64,000 nt of DNA from Pararhizobium sp. A13 (GCF_040126305.1 NZ_CP149510.1:4041001-4105000), one strand, 5' to 3'. Counted from the stretch's first letter, positions 16,162 to 25,904 are shown. Program-made: numbers and translations. Notes: generated by a model not told the origin, from the sequence alone.

Positions 16162-17064
16162 ATGTTCAAACTCGCGCATATTTCCGACATTCATCTCGGG
16201 CCCCTGCCGGATCTTTCGTACCGTGAACTCGCATCGAAACGCATCACCGGCTTCGTCAACTGGCACCGCAACCGACGCAACCATCTGGTCGGCAACACGC
16301 TCAATCTGCTCATGGACGAGATCGAGCGTGTCGATCCGGACCACCTGGCGATCACCGGCGACCTGGTCAACCTCGCCTCCTCGCGTGAAATCGAGATCAT
16401 GACCGAGTGGCTGAAGGAAGCCGGCGACCCGGAAAACATCTCGATCGTCCCCGGCAACCACGATGCCTATGTGCCGGGCGCCTACGAAAAGACCACCAAG
16501 GCCTGGTACCCCTATATGCGCGGCGAACGGGGACCGACGGAGTGGAACGAGGATTTCCGCTGCTATCCCTATCTGCGCGTCCGCGGCCAGGTGGCATTGA
16601 TCGGCTGCTCGACCGCCGTCGCCACGCCTCCCTTCGCCGCCAGCGGTTATTTCGGCAGCCGCCAGGCGCGCGAAACCGTCAATCTCTTGCGCGCCGCGGG
16701 TGAAGCCGGGCTGTTCCGCGTGGTGATGATCCACCATCCGCCGATTCGCGGCGCGACCTCGATGTACAAGCGCATGCTCGGCATCCGAAGGTTTGCCGCA
16801 ACGATTTCCGCCGGCGGCGCCGAGCTGGTGCTGCACGGACACACGCATCTGAACACGGTTTATTCCCTGAAGGGTCAGATCAAACCAGTGCCCGTCGTCG
16901 GTATCGCTTCGGCATCTCAAGGTCGTGGCGGCAAGAAACCGCCGGCGGGGTTCAACCTGTTTTTCATCTCGGGAAGCCCGGGGCACTGGAACCTGGTGCG
17001 CGAACGGTTTGAACTGACCATGGATGGCCATTCGGTGACGCTGGTCGAAACCACGCGCTTCTGA
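16162..17064 (+). CDS. calcineurin-like metallophosphoesterase
   Basis: This 300-residue phosphoesterase has all five family motifs: DIH (Asp9, His11), GDL (66-68), GNHD (98-101), HHPP in the middle and GHTH near residue 230, which together bind a dinuclear metal centre. The family covers cyclic nucleotide phosphodiesterases, lipid A precursor hydrolases and others; there is no signal peptide, so it is cytoplasmic. The extended KRITGFVNWHRNRRNHL segment after the first motif is typical of rhizobial members. The gene is transcribed alone, divergent from the NUDIX gene with 89 bp between starts. The natural substrate is not known. Confidence 0.88.
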   Translation: MFKLAHISDIHLGPLPDLSYRELASKRITGFVNWHRNRRNHLVGNTLNLLMDEIERVDPDHLAITGDLVNLASSREIEIMTEWLKEAGDPENISIVPGNHDAYVPGAYEKTTKAWYPYMRGERGPTEWNEDFRCYPYLRVRGQVALIGCSTAVATPPFAASGYFGSRQARETVNLLRAAGEAGLFRVVMIHHPPIRGATSMYKRMLGIRRFAATISAGGAELVLHGHTHLNTVYSLKGQIKPVPVVGIASASQGRGGKKPPAGFNLFFISGSPGHWNLVRERFELTMDGHSVTLVETTRF

Positions 17065-17236
17065 TCCCGCAAGCGTTATCGTTACTCGCCAAAATGCCAA
17101 AAAACGCTATGCTTGGGGAAATATTCGGCGTTCGTCATCCGTCACATAGGACTGATCGGAAGACAGGACCGCTGGCGCCATCACAGACGTCACGCAATCC
17201 GGTTTCCGGGAGCAGTTTCAAAGCCAGGAGATGACC

Positions 17237-17788
17237 ATGATCAATCGCAAGACCGCACTGATTGCCCTGTTTTCTGCCGTGTGCGCCTTTACACTTGGCC
17301 AAAGGGCCTGGGCCGCCGGTGAGGACACCACGACTCCTCCGGAAAAGACCCAGACCTCCACGGAATGCAAGGACGGAAAGGTCTGGGACAAGGAAAAGAA
17401 GGAATGCGTCGATGCCAAGAAGAGCGGGCTTGACGACGACATCCTGTTCAAGGCGGCACGCGAACTTGCCTATGCCGGCCAGTATGAAAACTCGCTGAAG
17501 GTTCTCGACGCCGTCAAGGACCAGGACAGCGCCCGCATCCTGAACTACCGCGGCTATGCCAACCGCAAGGCCGGGCGCATGGAGCTTGGCATGAGCTATT
17601 ACAAGCGGGCGCTGCAGGCCGACGAAAACTACATCCTTGCCCGCTCCTACATGGGCCAGGCTTTGGTTGAACAGGGACAGATCGAAGAGGCAAAGGCACA
17701 GTTGATCGAGATTCGCGACCGCGGCGGCGAAAACACCTGGGCCTACCGCGCCCTCTTGGAAACGCTGGGCGGCGTTCGCCACTACTGA
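17237..17788 (+). CDS. secreted TPR-repeat protein
   Basis: This 183-residue protein has a Sec signal peptide (about 1-26, cleavage near AWAAG), a short charged stretch with two cysteines (STECKDGKVWDKEKKEC) and then tetratricopeptide-like repeats (AGQYENSLKVL, YRGYANRKAGRMELGMSYY, ARSYMGQALVEQGQIEEAK). It probably mediates protein contacts in the periplasm. I chose ATG 17237 because AGGAG at 17226-17230 would touch an ATG at 17231 with no spacing. It is followed by a clear terminator, so it is separate from the downstream sigma factor gene. Confidence 0.82.
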   Translation: MINRKTALIALFSAVCAFTLGQRAWAAGEDTTTPPEKTQTSTECKDGKVWDKEKKECVDAKKSGLDDDILFKAARELAYAGQYENSLKVLDAVKDQDSARILNYRGYANRKAGRMELGMSYYKRALQADENYILARSYMGQALVEQGQIEEAKAQLIEIRDRGGENTWAYRALLETLGGVRHY

Positions 17789-17797
17789 TCATGCTCC

Positions 17798-17825
17798 GGC
17801 CGGGCGGCCTGGTTGCCCGGCCTTT
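17798..17825 (+). terminator. intrinsic terminator after TPR gene
   Basis: GGCCGGGC (17798-17805) and GCCCGGCC (17815-17822) form an 8-bp perfect stem with a 9-nt loop, followed by TTTC. It lies 10 bp past the TPR gene stop. Confidence 0.7.
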
Positions 17826-17983
17826 CATCTGGCATTGGGAAAATGCCTTTGAAGCGGCAAAATATGCGCTCCCCGACGGCTGCCGACTTGCAGACCATGG
17901 GTCAAATGTTTCATATCAACCGGCGTGTATTTTCGACCCGGAACGAATAAAATCCCGTTCCGGAACGTTTCTTTGGAAGAGCA

Positions 17984-18502
17984 ATGCGTCCAGCGGCAGA
18001 ATCGAACGAATTCAGACGGGACTTGGTCAGTGTTCTGCCCAAGTTGCGCCGTTTCGCAATGACACTGACGCGCAATGCCGCCGATGCCGATGATCTGGTT
18101 CAGGAGGTCTGCGAGCGGGCGATCACCCGCAACCACCTTTGGAACGGCGAAGGGCGGCTGGAAAGCTGGATATACGCAATGACACGCAATCTGTGGATCG
18201 ACGAAATCAGGAAGCGCAAGGTCCGCACCGGCGGCGGCACCGTCGATGCCTCCGAGCAGGACGAGTTGTCGATCGAGGCATCCGGCGAAAAGGCCGTTTA
18301 CGCCAATCAGTTACACAAGATGATTCTGTCCATGCCGGAAGGGCTGGCGAGCGTCTTCGTGCTGGTGAATGTCGAAGGACACAGCTACCGCGAAGCCGCT
18401 GATATTTTGAAGATCCCGATCGGGACAGTGATGAGCAGGCTTTCGACGGCACGCATGCGTCTGGCCGCAATGATTACAGAGACGACGGAAAGGAGGGCCT
18501 GA
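17984..18502 (+). CDS. ECF-type RNA polymerase sigma factor
   Basis: This 172-residue sigma-70 family factor has only regions 2 and 4. Region 2 shows LTRNAADADDLVQEVCERA and the WIYAMTRNLWIDEIRKRK segment; region 4 shows the HTH SYREAADILKIPIGTVMSRL. It directs RNA polymerase to an extracytoplasmic stress regulon. GGAAG precedes ATG 17984. The next gene starts 3 nt after its stop and encodes a single-pass membrane protein that should be its anti-sigma factor. A GGAAC box (17940) and a GTTCCGGAAC palindrome (17957-17966) lie just upstream and may take part in autoregulation. Confidence 0.93.
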   Translation: MRPAAESNEFRRDLVSVLPKLRRFAMTLTRNAADADDLVQEVCERAITRNHLWNGEGRLESWIYAMTRNLWIDEIRKRKVRTGGGTVDASEQDELSIEASGEKAVYANQLHKMILSMPEGLASVFVLVNVEGHSYREAADILKIPIGTVMSRLSTARMRLAAMITETTERRA

Positions 18503-18505
18503 ACG

Positions 18506-19339
18506 TTGCAAAGCACGAAAGGGCTCGCGCTCGAAGTTCGTCTGTCGGCCTATCTCGACGGCGAAGTAAGCGAAGCGGAACGCAAGGAACTGGAACAGTT
18601 GGTGGCGCGCGACGACGAAGCCCGACTGCTTCTTGAAATGCTGAAATCCGGAAATGCCTTTGGCAACAAGGCGTTCGAAGAGTTTCTGCACGATCCGGTT
18701 CCGCTGTCGCTGGTGCGTCGGATCAAGCAAGGCCCGGGCGTCAATCCGAAAGCCGAGCGTGTCGTCAACGCCGCACCGCGCCAGGCGAAGGTCCGGCTCT
18801 GGCCGCGCGCGCTTGCCGCGTCGATCGCCTTGCTGCTGGTCGGCAGCTCAACCGGCTACCTTATCGGCAGGACCAGCAATGACGGCGCCCCGTCGATGAA
18901 CGTGGCCGCAGCCCGCACCTGGCTCGACGACATCGCCGACTATCACCGTATTTATTCGCGGCAAACGGCGGAACATCTCGTTGAAGTGCCAGCCTCGGGC
19001 GACGCCAGGATCGAGAGCTGGCTTGCATCGAGCGTCGGCGTGAACTTCTCTCTGCCAGACCTGAGCGCGCGCGGCCTGACCTTCGAAGGCGCTCGACTGC
19101 TCGTCGCAGGTGGAAAGCCGGTGGCGCAGCTGATGTACAAGAACGAGGACGGCGACGTCTTCGCCATCTGTTTCCTGAAAAGCAAACCCGGCACATCCGA
19201 CGGGAAGATGACGGAAAGCATACGCGACGATATCGCGATGATTTCCTGGCAGAAGAGCGGCGCGTCCTATGTGGTCGTTGGCCCGTCGGCCGACGCCAAT
19301 CTGCAGCAGCTCGCCGATACTGTTTCGACAATGATCTGA
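18506..19339 (+). CDS. membrane anti-sigma factor, TTG start
   Basis: This 277-residue protein starts at TTG 18506, supported by AGGAGGG at 18491-18497 with 8-nt spacing, 3 nt after the sigma gene. Its N-terminal region (LSAYLDGEVSEAERKELEQL) is the usual anti-sigma helical domain without a zinc motif. One transmembrane helix follows at about 101-121 (RALAASIALLLVGSSTGYLI), and the rest is a periplasmic sensor domain. It should hold the ECF sigma factor inactive until an envelope signal arrives. The signal is unknown and no protease site is obvious. Confidence 0.87.
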   Translation: MQSTKGLALEVRLSAYLDGEVSEAERKELEQLVARDDEARLLLEMLKSGNAFGNKAFEEFLHDPVPLSLVRRIKQGPGVNPKAERVVNAAPRQAKVRLWPRALAASIALLLVGSSTGYLIGRTSNDGAPSMNVAAARTWLDDIADYHRIYSRQTAEHLVEVPASGDARIESWLASSVGVNFSLPDLSARGLTFEGARLLVAGGKPVAQLMYKNEDGDVFAICFLKSKPGTSDGKMTESIRDDIAMISWQKSGASYVVVGPSADANLQQLADTVSTMI

Positions 19340-19386
19340 CGGCATCCCAGACATCACCGCAGCGCGAGTACCGGATACCGCGTCCG

Positions 19387-19413
19387 GGTGGGCGGGGTTT
19401 CCCGCTTGCCACC
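19387..19413 (+). terminator. possible terminator hairpin without T-run
   Basis: GGTGG-GCGGG (19387-19396) pairs with CCCGC and CCACC (19401-19413) with a 3-nt bulge, 47 bp after the anti-sigma gene. There is no T-tract, so it may be a stabilising hairpin instead. Confidence 0.35.
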
Positions 19414-19503
19414 CCCTGGTATCGGGTCCATTATCTGTCGTGGTAGGAGTTGCCGCCACGCTCAAGGGAGCCCGTTGGCGAATGGCTCTTGAGGCGTGCG
19501 GCG

Positions 19504-22500
19504 ATGAACTGCGTTCAATGCGGTTGTGAACTCCGAACCGGATTTGCCTTTTGCCCGAACTGTGGAGCAAAGCAGCCGAGACCTTGCCCTGAATGCGGCT
19601 ATCTCTGCCTGCCGGATTTTGCCTTCTGCCCGCAATGCGGCACGGAGGTCACCGCCCGGCCGGCAACGGATAAACCGCGGCAATCCCATCCCCACCCGTC
19701 ACCGATAGCCGCCGTGGGCACGGAAGCCTCGCCGGAGCCGTCCGGAGCCGACAAGCACGCCGATGCCGACCGGCGCACCGTCACGGTGCTCTTCGCCGAT
19801 CTTTGCAACTTCACCACGCTGAGCGAACACACCGACCCTGAACTGCTCCAGACGCTGCAGAACGAACTGTTCGAGGAACTGACCGAGGCGGTGCAGACAT
19901 TTGGCGGGTTTGTCGACAAGTTTATCGGCGATGCCCTGCTCGCCCTGTTCGGCGCGCCGCAGGCGCATGAAGACGACCCGGAACGGGCATTGCACAGCGC
20001 GCTCGAAATGACCCGCCGGGTGGCGCGCATCGCCGAACGGTGGCGCAACCGCGTCAGCCTGCCGCTTGCCCTGCATATCGGCGTGAACACCGGACCGGTG
20101 GTGGCCGGGGGCGTCGGCGCCGGCAATACCAAGACCTATTCGGTGACCGGCGATACCGTCAACACTGCGCAGCGCCTGCAATCGATGGCGGAACCGGGCG
20201 ACATCCTCGTCGGCCCCGTTACCCACCGCCTCACCCGGCATGCCTTTTCCTTCAGCTCGCTCGGCACGCTGCCATTGCGCGGCAAGACCGAGGGTGTGCT
20301 GGTGCATCGGCTGATCGGCCGCATCGAGGCCGCGGCCAGTCCGCGCGGGCTGTCCACACTCGGGCTCAGCGCGCAGATGGTTGGTCGCGATGCGGAACTC
20401 GGCAGTCTGCTGCGCTGCCTCGATGCCGCTTGCGCAGGGGTTACGCAATTCGTACGGCTGACTGCTGAAGCCGGCGCCGGCAAGACGCGCCTGGTCACCG
20501 AATTCCTTGGCAGGGTGCGGAGCGAACCCCGTTTTGCCGATGTTGTCGTGCGTCAGGCGGCCTGCTCCTCTTTCGGCGAGCCATCATACGGCACACTCGC
20601 CGCGATCGTGCGGTGCGCCTACGAGATCGGTGCGAACGACAGCACGGACGACGCGCGCCGCCAACTCTCCAGCGGCCTCGACGCGCTCGACCTGGCGGCC
20701 GCGGACAGGGAGCGATTGATCCCGCTCTTCCTGTGTATTCTCGGTTTCGGCGATCCCGGCGGCATGCTCAAACACCTCGAGCCCGAGCAACTGCGGCGGC
20801 AGATTTTCTACGCCATCCGCACCATCCTCGAGCGCCGGCTCGAACGGGCACCGCTGCTTCTGGTGATCGAAGACCTGCATTGGGCCGACGCCGCCTCCCT
20901 TGAGACCTTGCGTTTTGCCATGGACCGGCTGGAGCGCAACCGGCTGATGCTGCTGACCACTCATAGGCCCGCATTCGAAACCGACAGGCTGAATTCTGCC
21001 AAGGCCAGCCTGACGATGCTGCGTCTCCCTCCCCTTTCCTCCTCCGACGGACATGACCTGCTTTCCGCCCTCTTTGGTACGGGCGGACTACCGGCACGGC
21101 TCTGCGACCGGATCGTCGAGCGCGCCGGCGGAAACCCCCTCTTTATCGAGGAGATCGTACGCAGCCTGATCGAAGTCGGCGGATTGCGGCGCAGCGGCGC
21201 ACGCTGGGAAGCAACCGCCGAGGCGGCCACGGCCGACATTCCCCTCAACGTTCAGGCGATCATGCTGGCAAGGATCGACCGGCTGCCGCCGCCCATGCGC
21301 AAGCTCGCCCAGACGGCAGCGGTCATCGGTACACGATTCGATACATCGGTCCTCGAAGCCGTCTTCTCCGATTCGACCGAGATTGAAACGGGTCTCGATC
21401 ACCTGTGCGAGGCGGAAATCATCGAGGAGGTGGCCGGCGGGACCACGACCTCGGCGCCCTCCTATGGCTTTCGCCAGACGATGCTCCATGAGTTGGTCTA
21501 CGACAACCTGCTCCTGAAACGGCGTACCGAATTGCACGGGCTCATCGGCGAGACCCTCGAACGGCGATATGGCAAGGACCCGGACCGGCTTGAGGATCTC
21601 GCCCTGCTTGGCCATCACTTCGGACGCTCTGCGCAGAAACAGAAGGGAGCCAGCTATCTGATGGCCGCCGGCGACCGAGCTCGCATGGCCTATGCGAATG
21701 ACGACGCGCTCCGCTTCTACCGCGGGGCGCTTGACGCGCTTGACGATCACCGTGACGGCGCCTGGATCGTACTCTGTGAGCGGATTGCAGATCTTTGCGG
21801 GCCGGCCGGCCAACGCGACAGGGCGATGGAATTTTACGGCACCGCGCTCAAGGCGCACCAGGACGCGGCCGATCGCACGGCGGCGGCACGGATATCACGC
21901 AAACTCGGCCGGCTGCTCTTCGATTCCGGCAATCGCGAGGCCGCGCGCAGCCGTTTTGCCGAGGCCGCTGCATTGCTGGAGGGCGCAAACGCCCCTATCG
22001 AACAGGCGCATCTGTTACAGGAACAGGGTCACCTCGCCTTCCGCACCGGTGACTATGCCAGCGCCATCAAATGGGCTGACGAGGCTTTGCGCTGCGCCGA
22101 ACGGCTGCCGCCGCAACAGGACAGCGGGGAAACCACAAACGAAGCCACACTGGCGATCGCGCAGGCGCTCAATACCAAAGGGACGGCGCTCGCACGGCTT
22201 GGAAAGACAAGGGAGGCCGTCACGGAAGTCGAGCGCAGCGTCGAGGCAGCGCTCCGCTGCGGCCAGCTCAATGCCGCCTGTCGCGGATATACCAATCTCG
22301 GCGTGCTTTACACGATCATCGATCCAGCGCTCGCCATCGAGATTTGCGCACGCGGCTACGAGATGGCGAAACGGATCGGCGATTTCGGCTTCCAGGCGCG
22401 GCTGCTGACGAACATCGCCGTCGCCTACTGCACCTTCACCGATCGCTGCGCACGGGAGGGCATGCCAGCGGTTCACAAAGCGCTGGCGATCGACCGGGCG

Positions 22501-22788
22501 CTCGACCAGCGGGACCATCTGCCGGTGCCGCTCTTGGTGCTCGCACAGATCTATCAATGCCACGGCCAGCCGGACCTTGCCCGGCACCATTACATTGAGG
22601 CGCTCGAGGCCGCTCGTGATACCGGAGAGGCGCAATTGCTCTTTCCGTGCTATGATGGCCTGGCAACGCTCAGCCTCGACGCCAACGACATGGAAGAGGC
22701 GGAACGCTACTTCGATTTGGCGCAGGATATCTGCGCCCGGCACGATATCGATCCCAAGACACTGGTGATACTGCCGTTTCTTGACTAG
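19504..22788 (+). CDS. zinc-ribbon adenylate cyclase / AAA ATPase / TPR signalling protein
   Basis: This is a 1094-residue multidomain protein. Two zinc ribbons open it (Cys3/6/17/20 and Cys28/31/42/45), followed by a class III nucleotide cyclase domain at about 90-270: metal Asp99 in LFADLCNFT, Lys139 and Asp143 in FVDKFIGDALLALFG, and transition-state Asn220/Arg224 in GDTVNTAQRL. Next comes a STAND-like ATPase with AEAGAGKTRLV (about 321-331) and LLLVIEDLHWAD, and C-terminal TPR-like repeats. All cyclase residues are present, so cAMP production is plausible. ATG 19504 gives the zinc ribbon at the N-terminus. A thioredoxin-fold gene follows 15 nt downstream and is probably co-transcribed. 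The activating signal is unknown. Confidence 0.88.
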   Translation: MNCVQCGCELRTGFAFCPNCGAKQPRPCPECGYLCLPDFAFCPQCGTEVTARPATDKPRQSHPHPSPIAAVGTEASPEPSGADKHADADRRTVTVLFADLCNFTTLSEHTDPELLQTLQNELFEELTEAVQTFGGFVDKFIGDALLALFGAPQAHEDDPERALHSALEMTRRVARIAERWRNRVSLPLALHIGVNTGPVVAGGVGAGNTKTYSVTGDTVNTAQRLQSMAEPGDILVGPVTHRLTRHAFSFSSLGTLPLRGKTEGVLVHRLIGRIEAAASPRGLSTLGLSAQMVGRDAELGSLLRCLDAACAGVTQFVRLTAEAGAGKTRLVTEFLGRVRSEPRFADVVVRQAACSSFGEPSYGTLAAIVRCAYEIGANDSTDDARRQLSSGLDALDLAAADRERLIPLFLCILGFGDPGGMLKHLEPEQLRRQIFYAIRTILERRLERAPLLLVIEDLHWADAASLETLRFAMDRLERNRLMLLTTHRPAFETDRLNSAKASLTMLRLPPLSSSDGHDLLSALFGTGGLPARLCDRIVERAGGNPLFIEEIVRSLIEVGGLRRSGARWEATAEAATADIPLNVQAIMLARIDRLPPPMRKLAQTAAVIGTRFDTSVLEAVFSDSTEIETGLDHLCEAEIIEEVAGGTTTSAPSYGFRQTMLHELVYDNLLLKRRTELHGLIGETLERRYGKDPDRLEDLALLGHHFGRSAQKQKGASYLMAAGDRARMAYANDDALRFYRGALDALDDHRDGAWIVLCERIADLCGPAGQRDRAMEFYGTALKAHQDAADRTAAARISRKLGRLLFDSGNREAARSRFAEAAALLEGANAPIEQAHLLQEQGHLAFRTGDYASAIKWADEALRCAERLPPQQDSGETTNEATLAIAQALNTKGTALARLGKTREAVTEVERSVEAALRCGQLNAACRGYTNLGVLYTIIDPALAIEICARGYEMAKRIGDFGFQARLLTNIAVAYCTFTDRCAREGMPAVHKALAIDRALDQRDHLPVPLLVLAQIYQCHGQPDLARHHYIEALEAARDTGEAQLLFPCYDGLATLSLDANDMEEAERYFDLAQDICARHDIDPKTLVILPFLD

Positions 22789-22803
22789 CGGAGGAAATCA
22801 GCA

Positions 22804-23484
22804 ATGGACCACCACCATAGCCAAAGCCCGTTGAAACCCGGCGACCGCGCACCGAATGTGGTGCTTGACGCAATCACTCACGGCGGCAAGATCGCCATCG
22901 ACGACTTTCGTGGCCGCAGACCGGTCCTTGTCGGATTGTTTCGCGGCCTGCACTGCGCGTTCTGCCGCCGCCAGATCGCGGCGATGGCGGAACTCGAGAC
23001 GCCCCTGCGCGACCAAGGCATCGACAGCCTGACAGTCGTCAACACACCGACCGAGCGCGCACGGCTCTATTTCCGCTACCATCCGATACCCAATCTGCTC
23101 GCCGCGTCCGATCCCGAACGGGTGTCGCATCGCGCCTTCGGCCTGCCCAATCTCGAATTCACCGAGGACGAGAACAAATGGCCGTACAAGGTCGGCATGG
23201 GCACGATGATGAGCATGCGCGTCGATCTCCCCGGCGAACTGCCCGAGCCGATGGACCCGATGGCCGCGTCCGAATTTCTCGACAAGCTGGACGGATACGA
23301 AGTCACAGATGAAGACCGTCAGATGAAGGCCGACGGATACGGCCAGCTGACAGGGGAGTTCCTTCTCGACAGGGACGGCATCGTCCGCTGGTGCTTCACC
23401 GAAGTCCCCGACGAGGGGCGCTACCTGTTCACAAGCCCCAGCCGGCAGGAACTGATGTCCGCCGCAGCTCAGCTTGCCGCATAG
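22804..23484 (+). CDS. peroxiredoxin-like (AhpC/TSA, thioredoxin-fold) protein
   Basis: This 226-residue protein has an AhpC/TSA-type thioredoxin fold. PGDRAPNVVL at about 12-21 and the GLFRGLHCAFCRRQIAAM active-site region, with a CxxC pair near residues 51-54, indicate redox chemistry. The N-terminus MDHHHSQ is naturally histidine-rich. GGAGGA at 22790-22795 precedes ATG 22804, only 15 nt after the cyclase stop, so the two genes probably form an operon. Peroxide or disulfide reduction is inferred from the motif; the protein could instead be a redox sensor for its partner. Confidence 0.82.
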   Translation: MDHHHSQSPLKPGDRAPNVVLDAITHGGKIAIDDFRGRRPVLVGLFRGLHCAFCRRQIAAMAELETPLRDQGIDSLTVVNTPTERARLYFRYHPIPNLLAASDPERVSHRAFGLPNLEFTEDENKWPYKVGMGTMMSMRVDLPGELPEPMDPMAASEFLDKLDGYEVTDEDRQMKADGYGQLTGEFLLDRDGIVRWCFTEVPDEGRYLFTSPSRQELMSAAAQLAA

Positions 23485-23875
23485 AGCGGAAGCCCCAGGG
23501 CACGATTCCCCAAACCGGAACAGATTTGGGGAATCGCTTGAAAGTTCACTTTCACGCGATCAAGACACGCGGATGGCGCAACCCGCATTTGTGCTCACAG
23601 TGGATCGGCGCTATCAGCACAGAAACAAGCCAAAAAGCGTGTATTTCACAAAATTTCTCGCCATGGTTTTAACGCTTTATTAAAACAATTTATTAACCAC
23701 AAATCGCTAATGTACCGGTTCAGCAAGACAACTGGACACACAGCGCCGATTTTTGGCCTGCTGCCATGAAGGCACGCCCGACCCCCGGCCAGCTCCGGAT
23801 GTCTTCGACATTCTCATCCCATTTGAAAACGTCGCTGGTGCTCATTTCGTGACCCCGGCCAGCAGAGGACTCAAA
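23485..23875. other. 391-bp intergenic region before chemoreceptor gene
   Basis: The first part holds the palindrome described at 23504-23535. From about 23660 the sequence turns AT-rich (TTTTAACGCTTTATTAAAAC, TTTATTAACC), which suits a promoter region, and a GAGGA ribosome binding site at 23865-23869 serves the chemoreceptor. No gene was recognised. Confidence 0.5.
23504..23535. repeat. REP-like palindrome
   Basis: GATTCCCCAAA (23504-23514) and TTTGGGGAATC (23525-23535) are perfect 11-bp inverted repeats around a 10-nt loop. It sits 19 bp after the peroxiredoxin-like gene and has no T-run. Palindromes built on this GATTCCCCAAA core are common between genes in Rhizobiaceae, so I call it a repeat; it may also end the transcript. 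Confidence 0.6.
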
Positions 23876-25831
23876 ATGAAATCCGCACTGCGTTTTGGTA
23901 TCGGCATGCGCCTTGGCATCGGCTTCGGCTTTCTCGTTCTGCTGATGCTTATTCTCACCCAGCAATCCGTTTCCAAGGTCAACGCGATCAACAGCGATCT
24001 CGCCGAGGTCAATGACGTCAACAGCGTCAAGCAGCGTTTCGCCATCAATTTCCGCGGCAGCGTCCATGATCGCGCCATCGCCATCCGCGACGTGACGCTG
24101 GTCGAGACGGCCGAGGAGCGCCACACGGCCGTTGCGTTGATTGCCAAGCTTGCCGACGCCTATGCCGTCAATGAAGCGAAGATGAAGGATATGATCGCCG
24201 CCGGCGCGTCCGATCAGGAAAAGACCATCCTTGCAGAAATCGCCGACATCCAGTCGAAGACCAACCCGCTCGTCGCGGACATTATTGCGCTGGAAGACAA
24301 GGGCGACAAGGCTGCCGCCAAAAAGATCCTGCTGGAGCAGGCGCGCCCGCTCTTCGTTTCATGGCTGGGTGCCATCAACAAGTTCATCGACTACCAGGAA
24401 GCACTCAACAAGTCCGTCGGCAGCGACGTCCGCACGACGGCGAGCGGCTTCGAAATGCTGGCGCTCGGTTCGCTGGCCGGGGCGGTGATTCTTGCAATCA
24501 TCGCCGCCTACGTCGCCAGCCGGTCGATCACTGGGCCGATGGCCAAGCTGCAGGCGGCGCTTCGCCAGATGGCTGAAGGCAAGCTGGACAGCGATCAGGC
24601 ACTCGATGCCCGCCGCGACGAGATCGGTGATCTGGCCCGTGCAGTCGGCGCCGTCCGCGATGCCGTCGGCGCGCAGGCAGCACGTCAGGCGGAAAGCGAT
24701 GCGGAACGGACCGCCGCCGAGCGCGCCCAGATGGAACAGGCGGCCCGCCAGCGCGATGCCGAAGCAGCCCAGACGAACCATGCTGTTGCCCAGCTCGGTC
24801 AGGCGCTGGAAGAGATGGCGAACGGCAATCTCGAATTCCGCCTTACCCAATCCTTCGGTTCGGCGCTGGACGAACTGCGTGTCAACTTCAACAACTCGGT
24901 TGAAAAACTGCATGCGGCCCTGAAGGCGATCGGCGGCAACGCCTTCTCCATCGACGCCGGTGCCCGCGAAATCAGCGGTGCCGCCAACGATCTGGCCCGC
25001 CGTACGGAACAGCAGGCTGCGTCGATCGAACAGACCGCTGCGGCGCTCGACGAAATCTCCACCACCGTCAATGATTCGACCAAGCGGGCCGAAGAAGCCG
25101 GCATGCTGGTTGCGAAGACCCGCGAAAATGCCGAGCGCTCCGGCGAAGTCGTCAAGCGCGCCGTTGCGGCAATGGGCCAGATCGAAGGTTCGTCGAACGA
25201 GATCAACAACATCATCAGCGTGATCGACGACATCGCCTTCCAGACCAACCTGCTGGCGCTGAACGCCGGTGTCGAAGCCGCGCGTGCTGGCGAGGCGGGC
25301 AAGGGTTTTGCCGTCGTTGCCCAGGAAGTGCGCGAACTTGCCCAGCGCTCGGCGAACGCCGCCAAGGAGATCAAACAACTGATCAACAATTCCGGCGAGC
25401 AGGTCCGCTCCGGCGTCACCCTGGTCGGCGAGACCGGCAAGGCGCTGACTGAGATCGTTGCGGAGGTTCAGGAGATCAACCGCCACGTCAACTCGATCGT
25501 CGAATCCGCCAAGGAACAGGCCGTGGCGCTTAAGGAGATCAACGCCGCCGTCAACACCATGGATCATTCGACGCAGCAGAACGCGGCAATGGTCGAGGAA
25601 ACCTCAGCGGCAAGCCAGAAGCTCGCAGCCGAAGCAGGCTCCTTGTCCGCCCAGCTTGCGAAGTTCCGCTTCGAAGGCGGCAGCGGCAGGCATGTGCAGA
25701 CTGCCGGACCGTCATCGGCTCCGCGACCGTCGCCGGCCGGTGCGATGATCCGCAAGGTGGCTTCAGCCTTCGGTGGCAGCCGCGCTGCCGTCGCAGCCGC
25801 CCAGCCGGCTGACGACTGGCAGGAATTCTGA
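23876..25831 (+). CDS. methyl-accepting chemotaxis protein
   Basis: This is a 651-residue transmembrane chemoreceptor. TM1 lies at about 11-29 and TM2 at about 194-215, bracketing a roughly 165-residue helical periplasmic sensor domain. A HAMP domain follows ([13 protein letters not shown]), then a second HAMP-like segment and the methyl-accepting signalling domain with the conserved hairpin tip [20 protein letters not shown]. The last five residues, DWQEF, resemble the C-terminal CheR/CheB-docking pentapeptide of rhizobial receptors (DWEEF type). ATG 23876 has GAGGA at 23865-23869. The attractant is unknown. A shared terminator separates it from convergent leuA. Confidence 0.93.
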   Translation: MKSALRFGIGMRLGIGFGFLVLLMLILTQQSVSKVNAINSDLAEVNDVNSVKQRFAINFRGSVHDRAIAIRDVTLVETAEERHTAVALIAKLADAYAVNEAKMKDMIAAGASDQEKTILAEIADIQSKTNPLVADIIALEDKGDKAAAKKILLEQARPLFVSWLGAINKFIDYQEALNKSVGSDVRTTASGFEMLALGSLAGAVILAIIAAYVASRSITGPMAKLQAALRQMAEGKLDSDQALDARRDEIGDLARAVGAVRDAVGAQAARQAESDAERTAAERAQMEQAARQRDAEAAQTNHAVAQLGQALEEMANGNLEFRLTQSFGSALDELRVNFNNSVEKLHAALKAIGGNAFSIDAGAREISGAANDLARRTEQQAASIEQTAAALDEISTTVNDSTKRAEEAGMLVAKTRENAERSGEVVKRAVAAMGQIEGSSNEINNIISVIDDIAFQTNLLALNAGVEAARAGEAGKGFAVVAQEVRELAQRSANAAKEIKQLINNSGEQVRSGVTLVGETGKALTEIVAEVQEINRHVNSIVESAKEQAVALKEINAAVNTMDHSTQQNAAMVEETSAASQKLAAEAGSLSAQLAKFRFEGGSGRHVQTAGPSSAPRPSPAGAMIRKVASAFGGSRAAVAAAQPADDWQEF

Positions 25832-25848
25832 TAGCCGGATCGGCACGC

Positions 25849-25885
25849 AAAAAGGGCCGCATCCCGTGAGGGTGCGGCCCTTTTT
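25849..25885. terminator. bidirectional intrinsic terminator
   Basis: The arms AAAAAGGGCCGC and GCGGCCCTTTTT (25849-25860 and 25874-25885) enclose a second pairing CCC/GGG, with one bulged T and a GTGA loop. A and T tracts on the two sides let it serve both the chemoreceptor gene and leuA. Confidence 0.85.
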
Positions 25886-25904
25886 CATGCGAGGACTGCG
25901 ATCC

